Below, piece after piece: positions 36,743 to 51,800 of a stretch of 64,000 nt of DNA. Source of the DNA: Acanthaster planci (taxonomy: Eukaryota; Echinodermata; Asteroidea; Valvatida; Acanthasteridae); NCBI RefSeq assembly GCF_001949145.1, contig NW_019091357.1:748235-812234 (forward strand). Direction: 5' to 3'. Numbering within the stretch: position 1 is the first letter of the stretch; each line of letters opens with the position of its first letter. The notes beneath the pieces are model-generated. The model had not been told where the DNA came from. It ran no database searches and saw only the letters and a program-made list of their open reading frames with translations. The translations under genes and the position numbers were made by a program.

Positions 36743-38712
36743 TACCGAGTATTGACTTTGATATACGACCACGATCCTTATGTCTCTAAATATAAAACAT
36801 ACCCGCATTTATGCATGCAACTACTAGACCGTTTTCAATTAAGCTCTTAATGATGTCAACACAGTGTTTAAATCAACCAATCCTCATCAGTCTACTGCCA
36901 TAATTGTAAGTTACAGATGGTACGTTAAAATGTAGATTTCTGGGAACAATTTCCCGGCGGTAACGCAACGATGCACCATGGATGCACGAAGTGTGAGCGG
37001 GCCTTGTCGTGGTCTAGCAACGCCCTATACCATTAGTATCATGCCAACACAACAGATCACCACACGATCACGGGCGCCCATGCGGTTAACGTTTAGCCAC
37101 CACGTTGGTCATGTCTAAAATAAGACCACGCGGCAGCAATGACGCATTTAGATCAGTGCACTCGGCCCACTCAAACCAATGTTGCTGTTTTGGATGATGT
37201 CATTTTGGTCAAACTCAGTTGCTCGGTTGAATACATTAATTTTCGCGCCCTTTCCATGTTATGAGTAATTTATGTTGTGCAGTTGTATGGTGCTTTGCAA
37301 CATAAATATGGCACAAAGGAACAACGGCTTGAGTGTGTCATAATGCCAACCATGCATGCTCTGCTCACCTGAATTGCTAATGCTAAATAAGTTGGTGTTT
37401 GACATTCTGAAAATTTCAATATTGCCTACATACACGTAACCATGTTACATGTCCAACAAAAGGAGGTTATTGGGAGACAGTATGGAACTCCATGATGATA
37501 GCGCCTCGACATGATAACTTGATCGTGTAGCCAAATATGCTGGCAAAGTTACATTAATTGACAAAACAATATGCCTACCTTTTTTGTTGAAAATGCGCAT
37601 GGCTGTGGGCTCTTCCTTCGCTCAAAAGATGATCCAACAAAACTAGGAAATCCAGACGAAGGAAGGGAAATGTTCCTTGGTCTTTGCAGTAACAAAGACG
37701 GTTGGTGGTTTCGACTCGAGCCTGGGAAATAAAGCATCCACGGTGGAGACGAGTCGTGATATGACAGCGTGTTGAGTTGATAGTAGCTCTGTGGATGAAT
37801 GCGGTTTTGACAGAACAGGTCTCGGTGCGACCAGCCGGCCTGTTCTAAGCACGTGGTCGAGAAACCCGCACTAGCGGCACTGCAGTGAGGACCCTTCTAC
37901 CACACCAGTGACCAATCAGCGCGCTACACCGCTTGACAGCCATTCAGGGCATTATGCGCCGTTGCTTTGATATGCTAATCGTATTTACAAACCCGCCAAA
38001 TGTTGAATGGGAGCGGTGCCGTGTGGGGTGTATGCAAAGTAGGCTTGTTGGTAATAGCGACACAACATTGGACGAGACGTTTTTGACAGCGTGGCTAGTT
38101 CCTTTAATGACAGTAGTGGCGTGTGTGTGTGCGTATTTGCCTAAGGGCGCATTCCAGCACGTGGTGCGATTTTGGGCAAGGAACAAAGGAATTGTAACAT
38201 TGGTTACATGATTATATCACAGAGAAATAAAAAAGACATAATTATACCGTGGGTTTTGTAATGTTTTCAAGAACATGAAAAGTCATAGACCTAATTCAAG
38301 ATACTACATGTATCATGATTTCTCTTTCTTTTGACAACCATTCTCTCATTTCTCACGTGAGCCTACAGTCATTTCGACAGGATTTCATGCACACAGATTA
38401 TCTTTTACAAATAATACAAGTAATGTTATTTATTCGAGTTCAAACGTTTAATTCGCTGCTGATTTCGGGTTAAACAAGGCAATGTAGAGAGCTCTAGGCA
38501 GGCAAGTCCATGTTTCTAGCTCTCAAGGGGACTTCAAATTACACTTGATGGACGACGTCTATGTCATTAGTGTCATGGCGACTGGTGTATCATGGAGCTA
38601 TTAAACACATGGGTGTGCTCATTTCACCTACCACGCAGCAAAAGCGCATGCGCAAGCGTGGTGTTAAAGACCACTTGAACGGGTGAATCTGTGCACTAAG
38701 TTAAAATATAAT

Positions 38713-38730
38713 GATGAAAATATTTTCATC
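38713..38730. repeat. Perfect 18-bp AT-rich palindrome
   Basis: GATGAAAATATTTTCATC reads the same on both strands, and the flanks (GTTAA... / TTAAC) extend the dyad with a small offset. Function unknown. Confidence 0.8.
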
Positions 38731-41700
38731 TTAACTTTGAACTAGGGGTACCTTTTAAACTTAAAAACGACACTGTTAACTTTCCCTTGGGGTGGGGACG
38801 TGATCTAGCTGAAACAACCACCAACCTACAGGTGAAGGGTTCACCTTATGCGCACTTTCTCCTCTTGATTTGGCATTTCCTCTCATCTCGATCACGTTCT
38901 TTGTTCTGTGTTGAATTGAATTCGTCAACTAAGCACTTCCTCGTCAGTGGGCTTGTCGTTTTAGCCGTTTCCTTGTGACGGAACGCAACCTCACGGTCCT
39001 GCCAACCGTGGGTTAAGCTGACAGCTGATTGCTTAATCAGAGAATTCCCCACAGTGAGGAAACCTTTCGTTTCCCGCCACGATTTTGTCAACAAGATAAG
39101 TCCGCCGTGAACGAGGACACTAGGTCTGGTACCCTGTAGACAAGGGTTACGATTTCGCTACCTCAGGAAATCGAGTCTGTCTGTATGTGTTAACTTGGAT
39201 GAGTTTGCGCATTCTTTAGCAACAGTAATATACATCGGAAAGATTTGGCAGAAGAAAGATCATGAGGGTACGACGGTTGGCCTATGACCTGCGAGTACTC
39301 ATAGAAATTACTTTCATTTGAATTATTTTGAGAAAAACATAAGAAGTTAACATTGTGGTGTTCAATCTTTATTTTAACTCTCAAGTCGAACAAAAATGAA
39401 GCACCTGCTACTAAATAGAGTCTACCACAACTCTCTTCTGGAGACTCGATCTGGTACCAGCGAAATAATCCAAACCGCACCTCCGAAATTAGGCACCTTT
39501 CCACACTTCTTCTGGATGACCTCTAGCGCAACTCTCCGTCAACAGTTAATCGTCTTTCCACACGACACCAAAGAAATGATGGACGCTTGATTGGGACGCT
39601 CAGCAGATCTAGACGGGGGTATGAACACCGGCTGAGTGGATGGACAGCGGTCAAAAGAAATTGGCTCTGTCCACTGTGTGTTGTTCGGACAGTAGATCCT
39701 TCAGCTTTGGCCAGCCAAAGTCTGACCATAGAGCAAGGACCGCTGATCAGTTTGGCTGCCTAAGAGAAACAGGAAGTTTGGGTGCGCTAGCCTATTTTAG
39801 CCGACTATCATCATGAACCCTCTTTTGGGACTAATAAGGTCAGAGGAAAGAAACAGAGAAAAGCACATACTCTAGCCTTACTATCATGGGCTTCCATGGA
39901 AGAGAAAGGAGTGAACCCCAGGAGTCTCCAACAGTCTGTTCAATCGCTTCTACAATCCTATATTTTTCACTCTCTTCTCTGTCTTAGAGTAAGGGACAAC
40001 ACCACGCCAGTCAGTACTTCAAAACTGGAAGGGCCACCGTCAGGCCTCAAAACACCGTGAAAAGCGTTGTCAGTATTATTATTATTATTATTTAAAAGGA
40101 TCCTCAACCCACAACAATAAAGTTGCAGTCTTTACACTCCCTGTCCAAATTCGCTGGGTTTGTCAGATTATAAAGACCCATTACCACCAACTGTCATATT
40201 ATATCGTCAAACGGGTCATCACACGATCGCCCTTTCCCCTTTCATGGCAGGAAGCAGAGGGTTGTAGGGCTTAATAATCAGGATCTTTAATGACTGGACC
40301 AGTGGGGCAACCCCTTGCCCGCTTGTAGACTAGGGAGGGGATTAATCCATTAATCCCTCGGAGTTGAGGGTAGAGCAAGCATGCTTATCTCGCAACGGGG
40401 GAGGGGGATAATTACACCCATTTTAACCTCTGTTGGGAGGGCGGACCTAGTATGCACAATGATACCTGGTAGATTGCTGTTAGACATAAAGACGGGCGTC
40501 TCTACACGAGGCCGGCCTTGTTGATGACTACCTATATTATAGGCCTAGGCCAACATGCAGGCCTACACTTAACATAACGAAACCCCTGTAAGCTGTATTG
40601 CATTTACCATGAGTATTTCAACTGAACCGCAGAAAAATCGCACATCTTTTGAAACAATTACCACAAATTAGGCCACGGAGCCATAATGTAAGAGCGGACA
40701 GTTTAGTTGAAAGCAGTAGATTCTTGGAGTAGATTCTTAAGCGTATTTGTTGATATTTTAATATAAATAGTCATACCAAAACGACAATTAGCTCAATAGT
40801 AATGGAAAGTGAATACAGTTTGGTAGTACTTAAAACTTCTTAATATATTTGTAGTGTTTTCATATGCAGAATTCGGTTTTGTTCAAAGCTCTCAACCAAA
40901 AACGAAACTGGCATATAGGCCTACAAGTCTCTCAACATGCATAATATAGTGATGCAAATGATTTCATTTGACGACATATGCCCTTTTAGCCGTCTGAATA
41001 TTCATTCAGTCAATTGTTTCAGGGTGGTTTCCGTTCACCTTTCGTTTTCGATTGACTAGAGTACAATTTGGTTTCGTGTATTTTTATCGCTCATAGCTAT
41101 TATTGCCTAAAGAAATGTATTGTTTACATATACCGGTATATTATAACGACCATTTAAATGTTGGAATTATATTCAGATCACGATGATGACCATTAGGTTC
41201 TTCGTAATTCCAATATTTTAATTTTTAAGCAGCATATCGATATGAATTAAACTGGATTGTTTGACAGCGAAACTTCAGTGAACTCAAAAGCAAAACAAAA
41301 ACAAAGGAACTTATAATGGAGACTTCCACCCAGGTCATTTCTTATCTTGATTATCATGCATTTGACGAAGGTTCCATTTATAACTTCATGTTTATAGGAA
41401 CCAGCTTCATTTCAAGGAAGCACTTGTAAGCAAGGTAAAAGTTTACTAAAACTTCACCTTCGTAAACAACATCGAAAGCGTTAGATGACGGCAGTTATCT
41501 TTGACACCAGTGAGGTAACTCCTTGTGTATGTTGCCTCATCCCTTTATTACTGACTACCTGGTAAACTCACAATGCTACGTCAGTATAAACAATGTGACT
41601 ATACAGCCTTAGTACACGTATTGTATTTATGCAGACTTAGCACATGCAAAGATTTGTATTGACGAAAAAGATTTGTAGTGACGTGAAATACTGACCTGCA

Positions 41701-44492
41701 GTAACATTGATGTAATGATTTACAGAATCCAGAAAAAAAAGGAAACAGGATTTGATCGAAAAATTTTACGCTGATTTTTTTTTCGCAGAGTCCAGTTCAA
41801 GGATGTGATTCCTTCCCGAAGAGGTCACTTACTCTTTCATGGGAGTCTGATCGCTCCGAATGAAACCTATTCAGTGCTTGTATTTTGAAGAGATAATAAG
41901 ATGCGCAAGGCTTCAGACTTCTTTTAGTCTCGAATTGGCCCAGGATAATGTTTGAAATCTAAAAAAGACAGCCATTATAATCGGTCTTGTTATCCATGAG
42001 TGGGAATTGGGCTCTTACGGGAAGGCCAAATCGTTTACGGCTGTCAAAACGACTCCCGAAACTGTCATTTTTGGTGTGTTTTGGCAAGAGCAATCTGCAA
42101 TAGAGTGTCCCGCTGCGGACAATGGATCGTTGCTAGGCCGGCCTTGGAAGGATTGGTACAATACACAGAGCGCACCTGCAGGTTGCAGTATCAAACAGAA
42201 ACCGATCATAATAGCAGACTCCGCCGAGCAATTAGACAAAAGAGGAAGAATTCTGATAAAAAATTATGTCTGTCGAACAAAAATGATGAATTTCGTTTCT
42301 AATTTGAAGGTTGGAGCTAAGTAACGCGGCAAAGCTACACACACAATGACCTGCTTCCCCCAAATCACAAAGCAAAGTTTCGATCGAATGCTACCGAAAG
42401 TCCAACTATTCAGTTCATTATCGTCATTACTTTGACGCCAACTTTGGACTTGTATTTGACAGCTGAAAAAACAAAGAACTATTTGAGTTTTACGACTTCT
42501 TTCTGTTTATCGTCAAATCATTTAAATATTTACGACTTCCATAAACAGTGTAACACCACTTTGGAGTTGCAGTTGACTTCAGTCAAGTTTGAATTATTCA
42601 GTTACAGTTCGGTTTCATTTTGCGCCATGTTGAGGACTAAAACTACATTGACTGAATAGCACAATTCGTAACATGAATTCGTAGACTATAATAACTAGGA
42701 GAATACGTACTGTTTCATGGTTTACGACATGAAATTTCAAAACCACGACTTGCATTTTTATTTGTTTATGTTTACTTGATCTCCCTGGAAAACTCGGATA
42801 GCCTTGTGGGCTGACCTCTGAAAACAATGTCACGAATTCCGTACATCCAATCATAATATCCGGTATTGGGTTTTTGTCATTTCGGCTCCATATTGTATAC
42901 TCATATACATCACACCAGTCACGTGACACCTGTATTTTGACTTAAACCATTTGGTGTAGTGAGCGGTTAACAATACGCAACGCACTTCGCAAGCTCCAAC
43001 ATAATGATGACGTGGCATAGTTTTGCTTCAGAGAGTCGATTTCAGAAGTCTTATTTCATAATTCAGAAATTTTGCTACAACCCCTGACAGCATACGCACG
43101 TGGAAAAATACCGGACCCAAATGTCATTTGTGGTTTACGTTACAACATATTTAATGGTATGGTACGACGCGAGTGAAGCGCTGTACGGTTGTTTTCATTG
43201 CCATGAGATCACAGTTATAATTGTATGACGACGTAGCAAGCACGTGGCTGTAGTGAATCATCATTTTGTATTGAGGCATAGTAAGTGTCACATGGGGCGG
43301 CTCATCATGCGGTTTGTGCAATACGGTGTATACCATGTCGATCCAGATAAACACAGCAGACAAGATGCAAGGCAACTAAATACAAGGGATTAAAATACAA
43401 AAATATACGGGAGGAAACGGCCGTGGATCGAGGGTGAAAACAAGTTCAGCCAATATAGCTGGCAGTGGTCAAAAATGCTAATTAATGGAAGCGAAATCTA
43501 TACCAATTAGGCAACTGACATTATACAGTCCGACAAATTGGATTGGGTGGGGAAGGGGTGAAACCGTATGACATGAAGATGTCGAAGGGAAGAATAAACA
43601 GACGGATCCAAATGAAGTTTAATCAGATCTATTCAAATGTGCCCTTAATGAATCCCTAGTTTAAGACTAGGGCTTTCACAAATGTTTCATTTTATCGAAA
43701 TTTTACTATTTCCATAACTGTATGCGCATCAAGGGAGGAATAATGAGATGCCAGTCAATAATGGGAGAGATTATGGTCTCTCGCAGTCCATGGCAAGTTT
43801 CATAGTTCCGTAATACATGTGTGTACAAAGCATACCACCATAATCCCAGTTTGCTTCCAGGTAGCTCATAGCTAATAAATTTGACAATCGTAGCACTTTT
43901 TTGTTAATTTCAAGAAAACTTTGGACTCGCGCTGTTTGTTCCTCTTATCTGAATTTCGTTTTGTGAATTTCCAGCAGGCTAGCTGTTTGCCATAAATCGA
44001 TAGTAAGCTACCGGATGCAAAACAGGCTGGAGAAGGAGAGACGTTCCAATGGCATATTATGCAGATTAAAAAGCCAGAGGCCTTTGGTTTAATTATCAAT
44101 CCCTTGATAAATATTATGTTTCCATAATGAGATAAGTTTTTATCAACAGTACCATCTGTAGCTGCTAGAAAACTGGTCACGCTCGACAGCGTGCGTCCTC
44201 GTTCCACTGGATGACGATGCCCCATGAGAACGCGGCAGATGATAAAATAAGGGGCGTGTCTTCAGGGGAACAAGCTACATGTTGGAAACTAAACCACCCA
44301 ACTGTTGATACGTTCTTTGGCTTGACTTCCTTCGTAAAGTGTCATTTAATGGTGTTCTATTTCCAATATTGTAAACAGCACGAGCAATTTATGTTTGAAA
44401 CCTATTGAATTTGTTTTAATAATTATTGTATACACTTACTCGCATAATAATAAACGCAGTAACCAGCCAACTTTGTTCACTCTTTATCTTTT

Positions 44493-44580
44493 GTTACGGC
44501 AGATCTGTTACTCCATGAGGTATTGGTCAATCAATTGTTACATCAGATCTGTTACTCCATGAGGTATTGGTCAATCGATT
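44493..44580 (+). repeat. 2 x 44-bp tandem duplication with a TIR-like head
   Basis: Units 44493-44536 and 44537-44580 differ at three positions. Unit 1 begins GTTACGGCAGATCTGTTACTCC, close to the start of the inverted-repeat arm at 59587 (GTTACGGCAGCTGTAACTCC). Confidence 0.85.
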
Positions 44581-47500
44581 TGTAAGATTCTATTTTAAGT
44601 TAAAAACCTCAGTCACCACGTGCAAAGGGGACCCTCTTATATCGAAAGAGCGAAAGCGCAGAAAATGGAAATACGAATGTTGCAGTAACGTTTGTTGGCC
44701 TCGGACAATCACTTCTAGGTTGTTTGACTTACAGAAACTGCCAGATGACAGCTTAGAGAGAAAAGATCGACAGCCGAACAATGAATTTCATCTGTTTAGC
44801 AGTAAACAATTATTACCAGTCTTGTGTTCCAGGTCAGGTTGCCTTTTCATGTAGGTTTTTAATCTGTTTTTATCAGTAAGACAGGCCTAATAGGTGCAGC
44901 AAACTTGGCTATCTCGGGAAACGTAAGACTGCTTATCAACCACTGGGTTTTATTGTAACTAAACCAAGCTATTGCAAGACAATAACAGGTCAGGTCAGCG
45001 AGCAGACGTATTAGTCCAAAACACGTCGTAAACCTCTCTCGTGAATCAACACAGAGTTTTTAAAAAGTCCAACCCACATTTCCTTTCTTTCGAGTATTTA
45101 TGTGGCCTTTCCGGTCAGACTGACAAGTAAGAGCATCTTGTTCAAAGCAGTGAGAAGCCTTTTTGCATGTGCATGTATGCGCGCCAATATTTTAATTTCA
45201 TGTCCTGTTGCAAAGTCTTAATTCTAACTGCATTATATAGATAACAGAATATGCAAATTAAACTCCATATGTTCGACACGAATGGCACACGTGAAACAGG
45301 GACCTTTGAACTTGGCTGTCGATTGACAGTTGAGCCGCCTGTGAATCGTTCCATGAACAAACATGGCCCGAGTCCAACCCGAGTGTTATTCCGTTACCAT
45401 TCATTCACTTGTTGATGGTACTCGAGTAGACACGTCACCACAGCCGTCGAAGGAGGTACACGTACATGTAGAAGGCGAACGTCAGTGCACTGTATTGCAC
45501 GTGCTGTGGGGTAATTTTGAGGGGCGTGGCCGGCTTTCATTTGTTTTCAAGAGGTGATAACTATTGAGAACGCCAGGGTGAAAATACGGTGATTTGGGGC
45601 CCCCTGTACCTCTTTTGGACCGATCCCTCCCATCTGACAAACTCTGACGTGTCTCCCACGAAATCACACATCATATAGGCTCTGTTTTGACTCCTTAGGC
45701 CCTATTTGCAATTACTAAATTCAGCTACATCCACAATTTCAAAACTGTGGGTGCAAAATTGATGTTAATTTACAACCTTTGTGTTGTCCCTGATAATACG
45801 TAGGGAGTTAAATAAACGCTGCAATTTTGCGGTGAACCGTGTAAGTTGAGGAGCAAGTTCCTCTAATAATGAGACACCTTCGATCTCTCCCCCCTCCCAC
45901 TGACTCTACAGAAAACCTGCCCAAAGTCTTATCAGGTAAAGCCGATGTGTGTCCTTTAATACGTGTGGCCGCAAGCAGTCGTCTGTCTTTACTTATCGTC
46001 ATCGCCATTGTGGAGTTTTTGACTTCAGAGCACTTCCCAACCAAACTGAAATTTGCCCATGAAAATACAAAGTGCCTTGACACTGAATGCTTAGCATGTG
46101 AAATAATCAATCTTTCCGCATACATTTCACCATAGTGCATTATCCATACACCAAGAATCGATTACTTTCCTGATTCCCACATCCCCCAGCAAACGTAAAC
46201 GTTTCTGTTATCAGAATTCTCCAAGCGCGCTCTTAACACTTGCTAATATTTTCCATCCACTTAGCAAACACAGACGGGGTGTAAAACTCGGGTGTCAACA
46301 TGACTCGCTATTAGCCGAGAGACCGCTGAACCGCTTGTAGGCTATTTGAAATGTGAACACTTCTGACACCTTGATATGTATGGCAAACAGCAGACCACCC
46401 AGACACGTTTAGAATTTAATGTCACAGTTACAATGCCATGAAAGTAAACCATGCAATGTCAAACCTCGGGGTTGAGGTGTTTTCATTTAGGAGAGGCTTT
46501 TCTCTCAGGGCAATATGATTTTTTCACACACCCCCTTTCAAGACACCTCTGCAGCCCAACCCAGCTTTTTCCATCTGGCTATAGCTCGTTTTTAGACCCG
46601 GATTTATTTGCAGATGTCAACGTACAGGTTCCCCGTATTTTCCCTGACCACTTATCAACTTCTTACAACTCAAAGCTTCCAGCTACCTTGTCTGACTAAG
46701 AACCAAGTACTAAGAACTAAAAAAAAATGAAAAATCATCGGATTTCCGTGTTGCCTCAGCCTGTAATTCGCCGAAATATTTTGAACGAATGCGAAGTTGA
46801 GAAACCCATTCCTGCGTACCCCTCCCCTTCTCCCTGATTTACGATAGGTCAAAGGTTAAATGTCTCCACCTATATTTGGAGAGTTCCAAGCATAAGTCGG
46901 AGACTTTGGGAAGTAAATCCCCATGGGGTTATTTCAGGCTGCAATCTTTATTCCGCGTCTTAACACGGAAGTATCATGGGACTTCCAAGACTGGATTTCT
47001 CAGAAATCGACCAACTGACTTTCCAAGCTTTTTAGAGTCGGGTTGCCTACCGAGACAAAAGATGTTTCCGTCAATGAAACTCCAACTATTTGGAAAATAC
47101 CAGTTATTTGAAATGAATATATTTTATAATAATCAGTGACTTCCTTTGGAACTTCCCACGGTCCCATGGGACTGATCAAACAACGTTTGGACTTAGTTTC
47201 CAACTATTATAGTATTCCCCGTGGGAACATTTGCAGGCTCGACAGCTTCAGTCCCATTCTTACTTTGGGTAAACACCCACTGGACTTTGCTCGGATGATA
47301 CGGCGAGAAATTGCTACTGTCAAACTAGAGATTTCGACCCCGATAAAAACCGTGTTTAGCTTCTATGATCCGGTTATCAGCAACGATTTTCGTATGCAAG
47401 TCGGAATTAAAAGCCCCAAAGACCCAGACGACATTTATCACAGCGTTTTTGAATGAAACTATCAAGTCATTGGAAGTATTGCATATAAGTGTATTCAGTC

Positions 47501-48472
47501 ACTTTGAAAAATTACGGAATCATATCATTCAACTGCTGGGAAAAACTACACCAAAGCTAGGCGTTTAATCACCGGTTTCTTGCTCGTATGAAACAAAACA
47601 ATGAACCCAGTTTGCTTCACGCATCCCTTTGAGGGCGCCCTTTAAGTACACAAAATGTTTGCGTGGTAGCCATCTCGCGTGGAAGTTGTTCGTTCCACAG
47701 GAAAACTTCCCTTGACCATATACCCTGTGTGCAGAAGAACTGGCCTGCAAGGTGTCAGCCATGCAAACCCTGTATTCACTCTCTGAGACCGAACGATGAG
47801 ATTCAACGGCCTTTGCGTTCTTCAGCGATGAATCTAACAAATTGGCAAGTCACTATTCCTGCTGAGCTACAGGACCTAACACTACAGGAAATATCACTTT
47901 CGTATTAACAGGCTAATTTCATACACTGCAGAATTAGACGTAATATCATACTTAGACATCACAGCTTGCTTAGTGAAATTTTCATTTGAATCGACAAACC
48001 GTCATGCACAGCATTTTCAAAATAAGCGGCTTTATTCTAGCAAAAGTGAAAATGAAAATGTAGGCCTATTGCAAAAATAATAGTCCACACCCGTGTGTTG
48101 AGACATCTGTCATAGTACATACGGGTCGTTCTGAGCGTAGAGAAAGCGAAAACGAAACAAAGCTAGCCTCGCTGTGAGCAGTCCGGTTACCTTTGCGCCG
48201 ATAAATGCATGTCGACAATTCTCATTAAAGAATTCGAAGTTGTTATCTGGTCGTGTGCGGGCTGGGGTCGGTGCCTGACATTTCTGGCCGGTTAAATTTA
48301 GCGCAGAGTGCAATCAACACTATCGACAGGGCCAGATAAAATAAACTTGGATATCGATAACCAGTAATGGCTCAGTTAACGAAGACCACGGAGATTCATA
48401 ATGATGAAAACAATGTACAAAACTGACAGTGGTGATAAAGACACATTGGAAAACCTGCTTTGTACCAAAGCA

Positions 48473-48866
48473 TTGTGGTGACTAGGACGAATATGCGATG
48501 GTGGTGNNNNNNNNNNNNNNNNNNNNNNNNNNNNNNNNNNNNNNNNNNNNNNNNNNNNNNNNNNNNNNNNNNNNNNNNNNNNNNNNNNNNNNNNNNNNNN
48601 NNNNNNNNNNNNNNNNNNNNNNNNNNNNNNNNNNNNNNNNNNNNNNNNNNNNNNNNNNNNNNNNNNNNNNNNNNNNNNNNNNNNNNNNNNNNNNNNNNNN
48701 NNNNNNNNNNNNNNNNNNNNNNNNNNNNNNNNNNNNNNNNNNNNNNNNNNNNNNNNNNNNNNNNNNNNNNNNNNNNNNNNNNNNNNNNNNNNNNNNNTAT
48801 GCGATGGTGATGGGGGTACCCCAGCATGGTGGTGATTAGGACGAGTATGCGATGGTGGAGGGGGTG
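48473..48866 (+). repeat. Minisatellite interrupted by assembly gap
   Basis: Both sides of the N run (48507-48797) carry the unit GTGGTGAYTAGGACGARTATGCGATGGTG. The gap most likely lies inside a GATGGTG-rich tandem array that did not assemble. Open frames here are artefacts. Confidence 0.8.
48507..48797. other. Assembly gap (291 N)
   Basis: A run of N inside the minisatellite. The true array length is unknown. Confidence 0.99.
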
Positions 48867-51800
48867 GTGATCACGTCAAATGGGGTGGAATTTACAACCA
48901 TGGTTGATAATAACAGTGTACCCTTAGTTAAAGTTACTGGTAAAAGTGAGTGGTTCAGTCACTCTTAGAAGAAAACGAGAATATTCTGCATGAGAAATTT
49001 CTAGAAACTCTCTGAAGAATGAACTTCGTTCTCCGTGCGCAGTTTCCTCGCGCTTGCCAATGAATATTAACGAGCTTGGCTTGACTGTAACTGCGCTGTA
49101 AGGGAAATGTCGGGGCTTCATCAATGTATACACCTTGGAGGAATAAAAACAAATGCGGTCCATTGGAGCCATAATCGTTACATAACTAACACAATTACGT
49201 TTATGCGAATAGTCTATTTTATTTTTTAATTTTAAGCTATAGACATTTGAAATAAAATAATTAGAAATGGTTGGGAAGGGGTTGTGAAGGATTGTTCAAA
49301 AATTAACATTTTGTCATCAAAGTGGGATGTACATCAAGACCCTGGCAAAAAATTAAAAATCATTCAAACATACAACAGATACAATAAAACATTTCAGAAA
49401 TCGGAAAATGACCAATAAATGGAAATCAATAGTATTAATACAATTCAAGAGAAACCATGCAAAAAAGGCACACAAACTCCCGAAATAAATCACAATTGAA
49501 AAGTACAAGCGACATTACAATGCACGATCGTAAATTTGAACAGTAATCGGTTTGCTTGAATAGTTTCTGATGCTTTGCGATTCCATCGAAGGGGTGGTTC
49601 CAAATCTCTGCAAATGTCAACATATCAAGCAATCGGTTGGACATTGGCGCCGACCTCTGATTTACCGGACAAGGGGAGGAATTCTGTGTCCAACCAGCCA
49701 GTAAGAGGCTGAAGTGATAACGGCTTTAGCCTCGCGTCTACTATGCATAAACTGTACAGAACTTGTTTGCCCGTGGCAGCGTCCACAAACATAAGGTGTG
49801 CGAACTCAATAGAAGGGGTGTGAGTGTATTATTGTTTGGACAGGCGATTGATATCCGTTGAAAAACTGCACAGTTTTACTCAAGATTTGGCGATGGCTAT
49901 TGTTTGTTGATAACGTGCGGTCAGCGGTAGGCCAAGGGGTCATTGTAGACGAATCAGATCACGGACCACTGTCCTACCCCCCCCCGCTTTTCGATACACG
50001 GCCCTATCTACGTTTTTTTATCCGATTTGTTTGTCCATCAACAGATCTTTTCCAACTTCAGTTTAAGAAAACCTCAAAACAAACAGACTGTGTTCCAGCT
50101 AAAGGCAACCGGGTTGAAGTTTCCACATCCATGAGTAAGTTCAGAAAAGAGATCAATGAAATCTAAATCGTATACATTGGACAGCGCCTCCCCGTGGAAA
50201 ATACAGTTCACTGTCGTGTAGGCTTCCTCTTCCTTGGGGGCGCTATTCACCGTCAGCGGTCAGCAGAGCTACGAACTGTATTATAGACCAAGGACCAGCC
50301 AATTTGTCGGTACCATCAGGAGGGACTAATTCTAATAAGGATGTGAGCTGCGCGAATAACCATACTGCACCAATAATGTCATGAAGAAGGACAAGGCACG
50401 GGTATGGTTGTAACAAAAATGTGAAAAACGTTCTGATTACAAACGTCTCCAGCAAGCTTTCCATAATTCGAAATGTACATAATGATTATTTCTCGTCAAT
50501 TGTATCTGCTAACGAGGTTTTTACATAAAGCACAATCAATAATTATGTATATATATTTTTCCCATTTTCCTCGGTGTTACAGTTTAACGAAAATACAGTT
50601 TGTGATTTTCAAAAAGGCACGATTTTATTTACGAAAGACGCAAACTCAGCGCCCATGACATTACTCCAATTATTTGTCCCTAACTTGTGACTTTTTCAAA
50701 CCCAACGTGGGGCATTCCAGTTTTCATATTTAGAAAAATGTTGCGTAGTTTTACCGAGGGCACATTACAAATTCGGGTGATTGAGCACGCGCGTATTGTG
50801 AAGAATGAAGCTTTGTGACTTTTTTCTAAGAAAGTATTCTGAGAAAAATCATTTCAGAGTGTAAACTTTGGCGGAGCATTTCACGACGAGTTTGTTCACC
50901 GTGTTCCCTATTGGTGCGTCTATAACTTAAATGTTGAACGCTTTAAGCACTCGTGAATGTCTGTGTAATGTATGTTAAATATGTTTATTGATACTCAAAG
51001 TAACATACATTAATTTTTGATGACGGCATTCTATGAAAGCTAAATATGGTCCGTAGACACCTCGTCAGAAATATCTTTTCTTTGTGCGCAACACTTTCAC
51101 CTTGAAAAAGTATTTCATGCCAAAATTATTAAAGGCCCTTAGCTTCAAGAATCATTTGGAAATACTTCCTATTTTGAGGCCGCTTAGGTGAGATGCTCGC
51201 GTTTCCAAACACAATAAAACTGAACAGTTTGAGTCGTGAAATCATTGTACCGTGAAAAGTAAAATCACATTACATTATAATGAAACGGAGGTGATTATGA
51301 TCGATGAAATTCTGAAATCAAAAACATTGATAACCAACAGTATCATTATGAAATTTTACCACCACAACAATTGGCTTAAAATTGATGAGTGCACGAGAAG
51401 AGGCTAGAGCATCCAAAAAGCATTTGACAGTCAGAGCGACAGAGCGGTTTTCGTTTCTTTTGCCAGGAACCCTTTATCGGACAGGTCATCCTCGAATTTC
51501 CCAAAATTCGACAATTTTTTTCCCCGATATGGCAAATTAGTTTCTGAAGTATATTCGCATCTCCCCTCATTACAGTAGAATATAATATTTAGCTGAGAGA
51601 GAACTATTTGATAAGATGCCTGGGCATTGCCAGGATCTTTCTGGGGAGGAAACTAAACACTTTTCCAGAGAGGCAAAGCACTCTCCAGCAAAAGTATTAA
51701 ACAATAGTCAAAGGGGGTGATGGTGCGGGTAAGCTGAGAGGCTTTTTCAAGTAAACTGGTGATTGTCATCCCCTTTATTTCTTTGGCTTCCCCCTTTTTT

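Noticed and set aside
48396-48839. Frames across the second N run
   Set aside because: They exist only because N is translated as X; the flanks are minisatellite.
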